From assembly GCA_030646295.1 (NCBI GenBank), contig JAUSND010000015.1, forward strand, positions 124,001 to 188,000: a stretch of 64,000 nucleotides of DNA, written 5' to 3'. The notes below the pieces were generated by a model, which made no database searches, had not been told where the DNA came from, and worked only from the letters and a program-made list of their open reading frames with translations. The position numbers and the translations under genes are program-made. Below are positions 57,360 to 64,000 of this stretch, piece by piece. Within the stretch, counting starts at the first letter, position 1; each line of letters opens with the position of its first letter. The DNA is from Moraxellaceae bacterium (GTDB lineage Bacteria > Pseudomonadota > Gammaproteobacteria > Pseudomonadales > Moraxellaceae).

Positions 57360-58769
57360 ATGTCACCCGGCAAGTTTTTCCAGCCCCGACTGGCCGCACT
57401 GCTGACCAGTCCGCGCACCCGCCAAAGCCTGCGCAAACTGCAGGAAGCCAAGCGCAAACTGGGCGCGCAGCCGCATGTCGTGTCGGTATGGCTGCGCGTC
57501 GATGATCCCTACAGCTACCTGCTGGTGCAGGTACTGCCGCGTTTCCTTGCGCATTTTGATGTCACCGTACGCATCCACCTGATCAGCAGCCATGATCCCG
57601 CCACCACGCCGGCGCCCGGGCAACTGGCCGCTTATGCCCGCCAGGATGCGGCACGCCTCGCACGCCGGCAGGCACTCGACTTCCCCGAGTCATGCAACGC
57701 ACCCGATGCCGCAGACTGCGACCAGGCCACACGGCTGCTGATGGCCCACGTCCAGCAACCGCCTGCCACCTTCCTGCCCATGGCAAAGCAGGTACTCGGC
57801 GCACTCTGGCGGGGCTATCACAAGAAGCTCGCCACGCTGGTGTCGCGTTTCCCGCTCATGCCGGGCCCACAGGCCCTGCGGCAGCTGGCGGACAACCAGC
57901 TGGCGCTGCGCCAGCTGGGTCATTACCAGCCAGCCATGCTGCACTATGGTGGCGAGTGGTACTGGGGCATTGACCGCCTGCCTTACCTCGCTGCACGCCT
58001 GCAGCAACTGGGCACGGCACGGGTGGCGCATGACTTTGCGCTCAATGACACCCCGCTGCCGTTCGAGTCCGGCCATGCCGGCACCGACTTTCTGGTGAGT
58101 GATCCGGGCGATCTGGCCACCCTGCGCGCCCTGCATCTGCCGCTGGAGTTCTACTTTTCCTTTCGCAGTCCGTATTCCTACCTCGCGCTGACGCGCGTGA
58201 TTGACCTGGCAGAACACTACGGCCTGGACCTGCGCTTCCGTCCGGTATTGCCCATGGTGATGCGCGGCCTGCCGGTCCCGCGGGACAAGCGCATGTACAT
58301 CCTGCTGGATGCCGCCCGCGAGGCCGAGCGACTGGGTATCCCCTTCGGTCATGTCTGCGACCCGGTAGGCACCGGCGTCGAACGCTGCATGGCCCTGTTC
58401 CCGGCAGCGCAGGCGGCGGGCCATGCCGAAGACTACCTGCTCACCATTGCCCGCGGCATCTGGGCCGAAGGCGCCGACGTCAGCACGGACGCAGGCCTGC
58501 ACCGCCTTGTCACGGCCGCCGGACTGGACTGGGCAACCCTGAGCCCCGAACTGAAAAGCACCGCCTGGCAGGCCATGGCCACGACCAATCGCGAGGCACT
58601 AAACGCACTGGGCCTGTGGGGCGTACCGGTCCTGCACCTGAACACCCCGACCGGCCAGTGCACCGTCTGGGGCCAGGACCGACTTTGGGCACTGGAGGAC
58701 GCTCTGGCCGACGTACTGTCGTCGCCCGCCTCCACGGCACCCGCCGGTGGTGGTAACCTTTCTGCATAA
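57360..58769 (+). CDS. Tandem DsbA-like / HCCA-isomerase-like protein
   Basis: A 469-residue protein with two similar thioredoxin-fold (DsbA/2-hydroxychromene-2-carboxylate isomerase-type) units. The first begins near VSVWLRVDDPYSYLLVQVLP; the second near LEFYFSFRSPYSYLALTRVI. Both share the [DS]PYSYL motif. The second half resembles HCCA isomerases (FRPVLPMVMRGLPVP, NREALNALGLWGVPVL). Neither has a CxxC redox pair at the start of helix 1, so a thiol-disulfide role is doubtful. No signal peptide is evident. Substrate unknown. It lies between ilvD and the PhnD-like sensor gene. Confidence 0.75.
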   Translation: MSPGKFFQPRLAALLTSPRTRQSLRKLQEAKRKLGAQPHVVSVWLRVDDPYSYLLVQVLPRFLAHFDVTVRIHLISSHDPATTPAPGQLAAYARQDAARLARRQALDFPESCNAPDAADCDQATRLLMAHVQQPPATFLPMAKQVLGALWRGYHKKLATLVSRFPLMPGPQALRQLADNQLALRQLGHYQPAMLHYGGEWYWGIDRLPYLAARLQQLGTARVAHDFALNDTPLPFESGHAGTDFLVSDPGDLATLRALHLPLEFYFSFRSPYSYLALTRVIDLAEHYGLDLRFRPVLPMVMRGLPVPRDKRMYILLDAAREAERLGIPFGHVCDPVGTGVERCMALFPAAQAAGHAEDYLLTIARGIWAEGADVSTDAGLHRLVTAAGLDWATLSPELKSTAWQAMATTNREALNALGLWGVPVLHLNTPTGQCTVWGQDRLWALEDALADVLSSPASTAPAGGGNLSA

Positions 58770-58789
58770 GATCAGACCAAGGACGCGTC

Positions 58790-59620
58790 ATGCCTGTCAC
58801 TCGCCGCTGGCTATGTGCATGCATGCTGCTGGGTTCGCTGCTCGCCACTTTCCACGAGCCGGCTCAGGCGGCATCGGTGGTCTATACCGTGGCCGTTGTC
58901 CCCGCCCTGCCCGCCACCGAGACCAAGCGCCGCTGGCAGCCACTGCTGGACCAGCTGAGTCGTGACACCGGCTTCACCCTCCACTTCCGGTTCTATGAAG
59001 ACAACGAGCAGTTCGAGGAAGGATTGATGCAGGGCGAGCCCGACTTCGCCATGATCGGTCCTTACCAGTTGTGGAAGGTGCGCCCGCGCTACCTGCCCAT
59101 GCTGCGTGATGCAGCCCCCATGACCGGGCTGGTACTGGTTGGAAAAAACAGCCCGGTACAGTCCCTCAATGATCTTGGCGGACGTACGCTGGCGTTTCCC
59201 AGTGGCAGCGACATGACAACCACCATGGTGCTCACCCAGTCACTGAAAGACCCGAAGATACAACCCCTGCTGCGGCCACAGCGCACGCACGTCAACGGCG
59301 TGCGCGGCGTCATGCTGGGCAAGCTGGACGCCGTCATCAGCAACAGCTACAGCATGAAGCTCATCCCGCCCGGGCTGGAGCAGCAACTGCGCGTCATTTA
59401 CCGCACCATCCCCACACCAGGCCCCGCCTTTGCCAGCGCGCAGCATATTCCGGCAGAAGATGCGCTCAGGATGAAGGCCGCCCTGCTGCACCTGAAGACC
59501 ACGCACCCCGAGCTGCTCGACTCTGCATTGATGCCCAACATCACCGAGGCAGACCTGGAAAGGGACTACAGCATTTTCAGCACGCTGTACGGCAACGGGA
59601 CGCCCCATGCAACGCCGTGA
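58790..59620 (+). CDS. PhnD-like periplasmic ligand-binding protein
   Basis: A 276-residue protein with a signal peptide (about 1-28, ending EPAQAA) and a PhnD-type fold like phosphate/phosphonate-binding proteins: YTVAVVPALPATETKRRWQP, GEPDFAMIGPYQLWK and DLGGRTLAFPSGSDMTT. No ABC permease or ATPase is adjacent. Its stop lies 14 bases inside the next gene, a membrane hybrid histidine kinase. It therefore looks like the ligand-binding partner of a sensor rather than a transporter component. The ligand is unknown. Confidence 0.85.
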   Translation: MPVTRRWLCACMLLGSLLATFHEPAQAASVVYTVAVVPALPATETKRRWQPLLDQLSRDTGFTLHFRFYEDNEQFEEGLMQGEPDFAMIGPYQLWKVRPRYLPMLRDAAPMTGLVLVGKNSPVQSLNDLGGRTLAFPSGSDMTTTMVLTQSLKDPKIQPLLRPQRTHVNGVRGVMLGKLDAVISNSYSMKLIPPGLEQQLRVIYRTIPTPGPAFASAQHIPAEDALRMKAALLHLKTTHPELLDSALMPNITEADLERDYSIFSTLYGNGTPHATP

Positions 59621-62348
59621 CCTCACACGCCGGCTCTGGCAATACCTGTTACCGCGCGGATTCAACCAGCAGGTTGCCGCGCTGTCTGCGCTGTCACTGA
59701 TGGTGGCGCTCGCGGTGTTCGGTTATGTCATTTACCAGAAGCAGACAACGCTGCAGGAAGAGTCGGCACTGGCCAAGGCCAACATCATCATCCGTAATTT
59801 TGCCTCTGCGTCCTATCGCGACATCCTGCTGGCCAACTACGATGAAATCCGTGAACTGCTGCTGCACACGGCGGAATTTCCCGAGGTGCGCCGCATCCTG
59901 GTAACCGACAACCAGGGTCGCATCATCAGCGATGTCGTCCACAAGCCCGGCGGCGCCCCGCAGGAAGTCTTCGGGCCAAAGGAGATGCAGCCGCCGCACA
60001 ATGACGAGCCCGTCATGCACCGCACTGGCGACCAGTATGAATTATGGCAGGCGGTGGCCGACCAGGGCTGGGTCTACATGCAGTACGACTACTCGGCCCA
60101 GTCCGAGCGCTATCTCGCCGTGCTGCGTGCCGAAATCGGCACAGGCCTGTTACTGGCAATCTTTTCGGCACTCTACTTTCTTGGCCTGCTCCATCGCCCC
60201 ATTCATCAACTGCGGCGCCTGATTGCCTTTGCGCAGGACATGGATGTGTATCAGCAAAAGCGTGAAATCCACGTCAACTCATTTACGCGCGAAATCAATG
60301 AGCTGAACGAGGCACTCAACCAGTCTGCCGACCGCCTCTACGAACAAAGCCGCAAGATCCTGCAGTCCGAGGCGCAATATCGCCGCGTGGTCAACAGCGT
60401 ACGCGAAGTGATTTTCCAGACCGACATGCAAGGCCGCTGGACATTCCTTAACCCGGCATGGGAAGAAATAACCGGCTACTCCATCGCAGAATCACTGGGA
60501 CGTCCCAGCGTCGGCTTTGCCCATCCGGATGACCTTCAGGCAGCCATCAACGGCCTGCTGCCGGTATTGCAACTGGAAATTGAAAGCACCCGCATTGAAG
60601 TCCGGTTTGTGACACGACAGAAAAACATTCGCTGGGCCGAAATCTGGTCCACCATCCTGCGCGATGAAAAAGGCATGCCGATTGGCGCCTCCGGCACCAT
60701 TAACGACATTTCCGCCCGCAAGGAAGCCGAGCAGGCGCTTATTTCTGCGAAGGACACTGCCGAATCAGCCACCCAGGCCAAGAGCCAGTTCCTGGCCACC
60801 ATGAGCCATGAAATCCGCACGCCCATGAATGGTGTGCTGGGCATGGCGCAACTGCTGATGGAAACCGACATGGACAGCGAGCAGCGCGATTATGTGCGCA
60901 CGCTGTACCACTCCGGACAGGCATTGCTGACCATCATCAACGAGATTCTCGATTTTTCAAAAATCGAGGCCGGCAAACTCACCATCGAGTCAGTACCGTT
61001 TGACCTGGGCCAGGCCATTGATGATGTCAGCGACCTGTTGCTGCCGCAGATACATGAAAAAAACATCGAACTCATCCTGCGCTATGCACCGGACTGCCCG
61101 CGCCTGCTGCTGGGCGACGTTGGCCGCATCCGGCAGATCCTGCTCAACTTCCTTGGCAATGCCGTCAAGTTCACCAGCCACGGTCACGTCCTGATTGATA
61201 TCAGTGCAGAAAGCTGCAGCAGCGACGAGGCCCTTATCCGGCTTGCCGTGACAGATACCGGCATCGGCATCTCGAAGGAAAAACAGGTTCATCTTTTCGA
61301 GCAGTTCACCCAGGCCGATGCCTCCACCACGCGCCGTTTTGGTGGCACCGGCCTGGGCCTGGCCATCTGCAAGGCGCTGGCCGAACTGATGGGGGGTTAT
61401 GTCGGGCTGGACAGCAGCGAAAACCAGGGCAGTACCTTTTATGCCGTTCTGCCACTGGCACGGCAGGGCACGACTGATACGGCGTTGCTGTATGCCGGGC
61501 TGCAGGGACTGCATGTGCTGGTGGTGGACGATAACGAAACGGTGCGCACCACCCTGCAGGCAGGCCTGACCGCCTGCGGCCTGCTCGTGTCGACAGCTGC
61601 CAGCAGCAAGACCGCCCTCACCCGTCTGCGTGAACAGGCTGTCACCGGCACCCCCGTGCAACTGGTGCTGCTGGACTATCCCCTGCCCAATGATGACAGC
61701 CTCGTCCTCACCCGGACCCTGCGTGCCGATCCGGGCCTGCAGGACGTGCGCGTCATCCTGCTTGGCGCCGGTCCCATCCGTAATGAACGGGAGGCCCTGG
61801 CCACCACGGGCTGCAGCACCCTCATCAACAAACCCGTGCGCCTGCCCGTCCTGCTGGAAGAACTTTCGCGCCTGCAGCACCCGGCACAGCTGGTCGCCCC
61901 GCAAGCACCCGACAGCCTGCAGCCGGAAAAAACCGGCCTGCCCAACAACCTGCGCGTACTGTTGGCCGAGGACAATGTCGTCAACCAGAAAGTGGCTGCG
62001 CGCATGCTGGAAAAACTGGGCGTTCGTGTTGATGTGGCCAATAACGGGCTGGAGGCGGTGCGCATGTGCCTGCAGTTCCGCTACGACATGATCTTCATGG
62101 ACTGCCAGATGCCGGAAATGGACGGCTATGCCGCCACCCGTGAAATCCGGCGCCTGCAGGCTCTGACCGCCAGCCCGCTTGGCGTGCCGATCATTGCCCT
62201 CACGGCCAATACGCTCGAGGGTGATCGCGAGCGTTGCCTGGATGCCGGCATGAGTGATTTCCTGGGCAAGCCGATCCGGCAACAGGACTTGCTGAACCTG
62301 CTCTTGCGTCATGTACCGGCTCGTGCAGTGGAGACCAGCGCAGGCTAA
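59607..62348 (+). CDS. Hybrid histidine kinase with PAS and two receiver domains
   Basis: A 913-residue sensor. Two transmembrane helices (about 24-45 and 172-192) bracket a periplasmic domain; a helical HAMP-like linker leads to a PAS domain (about 255-375: [31 protein letters not shown]). HisKA holds His401 in [15 protein letters not shown], then HATPase_c ([34 protein letters not shown]). Receiver 1 has VVDDNE and Asp690 in VLLDYPLP; receiver 2 has AEDNVVNQ and Asp832 in [13 protein letters not shown]. No Hpt domain. It overlaps the PhnD-like gene by 14 bases, indicating a coupled sensor pair. Confidence 0.93.
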   Translation: MQRRDLTRRLWQYLLPRGFNQQVAALSALSLMVALAVFGYVIYQKQTTLQEESALAKANIIIRNFASASYRDILLANYDEIRELLLHTAEFPEVRRILVTDNQGRIISDVVHKPGGAPQEVFGPKEMQPPHNDEPVMHRTGDQYELWQAVADQGWVYMQYDYSAQSERYLAVLRAEIGTGLLLAIFSALYFLGLLHRPIHQLRRLIAFAQDMDVYQQKREIHVNSFTREINELNEALNQSADRLYEQSRKILQSEAQYRRVVNSVREVIFQTDMQGRWTFLNPAWEEITGYSIAESLGRPSVGFAHPDDLQAAINGLLPVLQLEIESTRIEVRFVTRQKNIRWAEIWSTILRDEKGMPIGASGTINDISARKEAEQALISAKDTAESATQAKSQFLATMSHEIRTPMNGVLGMAQLLMETDMDSEQRDYVRTLYHSGQALLTIINEILDFSKIEAGKLTIESVPFDLGQAIDDVSDLLLPQIHEKNIELILRYAPDCPRLLLGDVGRIRQILLNFLGNAVKFTSHGHVLIDISAESCSSDEALIRLAVTDTGIGISKEKQVHLFEQFTQADASTTRRFGGTGLGLAICKALAELMGGYVGLDSSENQGSTFYAVLPLARQGTTDTALLYAGLQGLHVLVVDDNETVRTTLQAGLTACGLLVSTAASSKTALTRLREQAVTGTPVQLVLLDYPLPNDDSLVLTRTLRADPGLQDVRVILLGAGPIRNEREALATTGCSTLINKPVRLPVLLEELSRLQHPAQLVAPQAPDSLQPEKTGLPNNLRVLLAEDNVVNQKVAARMLEKLGVRVDVANNGLEAVRMCLQFRYDMIFMDCQMPEMDGYAATREIRRLQALTASPLGVPIIALTANTLEGDRERCLDAGMSDFLGKPIRQQDLLNLLLRHVPARAVETSAG

Positions 62349-62432
62349 GCTTGCCTGCATGAACTGCCGCTGCAAAAGAACAATAATCCGTGCACCTCGC
62401 CGATCTTGCGACGGATGCACAAGGGAGCAACC

Positions 62433-64000
62433 ATGCCACCGGCATTGATTCCACTGTCATCGCACTTGCGTCGTGCCAGCTACCGTGTCGTGCTGGTTGT
62501 CCTGATCATCGGCATCCTGCTGTCGCTCGCGCTGTCACTCTGGGTGGCACACCAGGTTGACGAGCAGGTAGAGGGCCGCTTCGAGCAACTGAGCACGCGC
62601 CAGGTCGAGCGCATTCGCGGCCGGCTCGAACTGTTCGTCTACGGACTCAAGGGCTCCCGCGGGATTTTTGCAGAAGACCCGGAAGCCATTACACCGGAGC
62701 GTTTCCTGTCCTATGCCCGCTCACGCAACCTGGGCCGTGAATTTCCCGGCGCCATCGGCTGGGGCTATATCGAGCGCATTCCCGCCACCGAAAACCTGCA
62801 GGCACATCTGGCAAAACATGACCTGGGCGGCTATTTCCGGCTGGACAAACGCAATGCGCCAGAGCCTGGCCAGGACGCCTGGGTAATACGTCTGGTCGAG
62901 CCGCTGTCCATGCACCGGCAAGCCCTCGGCCTCGACATTTCCAGTGAATCAACGCGACAGGCAACCGCGTTCAAGGCCATGCAAACCGGACTGGTGTCAC
63001 TCTCGCCCCCCCTCCAGCTGCTGCACGACTCACCACAGGACACCGGCTTCCTGCTGATGCTGCCGGTGCATTATCGCGGCCTTGCACATCCATCGAATGT
63101 CAGTGGCTGGGTGTTTGCCAATTTGCGCACCCATGATCTTTTCGATTTCCTGCGGAAAGACACCAGCCTCAACACCAACCTGTCCCTCTTCATCACCGAC
63201 ATTACGGACGGTGAGATTGAACTTTTTGCCAATTCCGACTCTCCTGACAAGGTAGAAAGTTCACGCAACAGGATCAGGCTGCACCACAACCCGCGCCTGA
63301 TGCGTGAAGAAAAAATAGAGTTTGGCGGTCGTATCTGGCGCATAAACATCAGCGGCAACCCCGGACTTTACAGCGGTGCTGATCGCTGGCTGCCACCGAT
63401 GACCCTGGCCATTGGCACCCTGCTCAGCCTGATGATCGCCGGCGTGCTCGGCTTCAGCAGCAGCCTGCGCCGGGAGGCAGAAGAAAAGGCACGCGTCATG
63501 ACCGGGTCATTGCGCGAGCGCGAAGCCCTGCTGGAATCGACACTGGCGTCACTGGACGACTGGGTATTTGTACTGGACCCGGATGGCCGCGTCATGGATT
63601 GCCACGAACCACACAACAACAACTCGTGGCAGCCGCGTCAGGAATTTATCGGCAAACTGCTCGCCGGCGCGTTACCGCCATCCGCACAGGGCGACCTCGA
63701 CAATGCGCTGAAGGAAATCCGCACCCACCTGCAGGCATCATTCGAATTCAGTCTGCACAGCACCAGTCGCTCCCGGTATTTCTTTGCGCGACTTTCGGCA
63801 CGCCGCAACAGCGATGGCGCCCTGGATGGCGCCACCCTCGTCGCCCGCGACATCACGCGCGAGCGCGAACAGGCACGCGAACTGCGCGAGTCCGAAGAAA
63901 AATTCAGGCTGCTGTTTGCAGAAGCACCACAAGCCATACTGCTCACGAAATCCGATCGTTATGTTGATGCCAATCCCGCCGCGCTCGACCTGTTCGGTGT
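62433..64000 (+). CDS. CHASE-PAS sensor protein, 3' end outside window
   Basis: The frame stays open from ATG 62433 to the window end (522 codons visible). A transmembrane helix (VVLVVLIIGILLSLALSLWV) precedes a CHASE domain: FVYGLKGSRGIFAEDPEAIT, ARSRNLGREFPGAIGWGYIE, LDISSESTRQATAFKAM and FLLMLPVHYRG. A second transmembrane helix (TLAIGTLLSLMIAGVLGF) leads to PAS 1 (SLDDWVFVLDPDGRVMDC) and the start of PAS 2 (SEEKFRLLFAEAPQAILL). The output domain, probably a histidine kinase or GGDEF, lies beyond the end. AGGGAG precedes the ATG. It follows the hybrid kinase, so it may belong to the same unit. Confidence 0.88.
   Translation, partial: MPPALIPLSSHLRRASYRVVLVVLIIGILLSLALSLWVAHQVDEQVEGRFEQLSTRQVERIRGRLELFVYGLKGSRGIFAEDPEAITPERFLSYARSRNLGREFPGAIGWGYIERIPATENLQAHLAKHDLGGYFRLDKRNAPEPGQDAWVIRLVEPLSMHRQALGLDISSESTRQATAFKAMQTGLVSLSPPLQLLHDSPQDTGFLLMLPVHYRGLAHPSNVSGWVFANLRTHDLFDFLRKDTSLNTNLSLFITDITDGEIELFANSDSPDKVESSRNRIRLHHNPRLMREEKIEFGGRIWRINISGNPGLYSGADRWLPPMTLAIGTLLSLMIAGVLGFSSSLRREAEEKARVMTGSLREREALLESTLASLDDWVFVLDPDGRVMDCHEPHNNNSWQPRQEFIGKLLAGALPPSAQGDLDNALKEIRTHLQASFEFSLHSTSRSRYFFARLSARRNSDGALDGATLVARDITREREQARELRESEEKFRLLFAEAPQAILLTKSDRYVDANPAALDLFG

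Overview
This 64 kb window is a GC-rich, gene-dense chromosomal segment from a gammaproteobacterium, most likely in or near the Pseudomonadales/Oceanospirillales. The evidence is the conserved order tsaE-amiB-mutL-miaA-hfq-hflX-hflK-hflC-hisZ-purA, a homologue of the RNA polymerase-binding protein SutA, an ArgA with both kinase-like and GNAT domains, and the short-form histidine pathway subunit HisZ. No rRNA, tRNA, phage, transposon or CRISPR array was seen. I cannot name the genus from sequence alone.

Layout. 1-2.2 kb: end of pgpA, a retropepsin-like protease, ribA and a small unknown gene. 2.2-5.3 kb: isoprenoid operon xseB-ispA-dxs on the minus strand. 5.4-8.1 kb: arsenate-resistance cassette arsR-gapdh-arsJ with a perfect palindromic operator. 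8.2-9.4 kb: an alpha/beta hydrolase. 9.6-14.5 kb: sulfate uptake operon sbp-mop-regulator-cysT-cysW-cysA, with a molbindin and a response regulator lacking its phosphorylation pocket. 14.5-17.4 kb: a His-rich outer-membrane barrel protein beneath a near-perfect Zur box, a divergent small membrane protein, and a CDF metal exporter. 17.5-20.9 kb: sutA, a DUF4124 gene, secB, grxC, a rhodanese and rsgA. 21-26 kb: orn, a 7TMR-DISM diguanylate cyclase, a DUF808 gene, a DUF3147-like gene and queG.

26-42 kb is the core cluster nnr-tsaE-amiB-mutL-(hybrid histidine kinase)-miaA-hfq-hflX-hflK-hflC-(lrgA-lrgB)-hisZ-purA. The kinase and lrgAB are the unusual insertions. 42-44.2 kb: a tightly overlapping Mla/MCE lipid-transport operon in which the ATPase position is taken by a short protein that has lost Walker A and the ABC signature. 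44.2-47.4 kb: a P-type ATPase and a VIT-family iron/manganese transporter. 47.7-49.7 kb: a Tat-exported PhoX phosphatase. 49.8-52.8 kb: a holin-like membrane protein, a fatty acid desaturase, a flavodiiron-like metallo-beta-lactamase protein and a TPM-domain protein. 52.9-57.2 kb: argE, argA and ilvD. 57.4-64 kb: a tandem DsbA-like protein, then a sensory module of a PhnD-like periplasmic protein overlapping a hybrid histidine kinase, followed by a CHASE-PAS sensor that runs off the end.

The best candidates for new biology are the MCE operon with a pseudo-ATPase, the sulfate operon carrying molbindin plus a phosphorylation-dead regulator, and the Zur-controlled His-rich barrel protein. Starts were chosen from Shine-Dalgarno spacing and family N-termini. 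Domain names come from motif recognition by eye, not from database searches.
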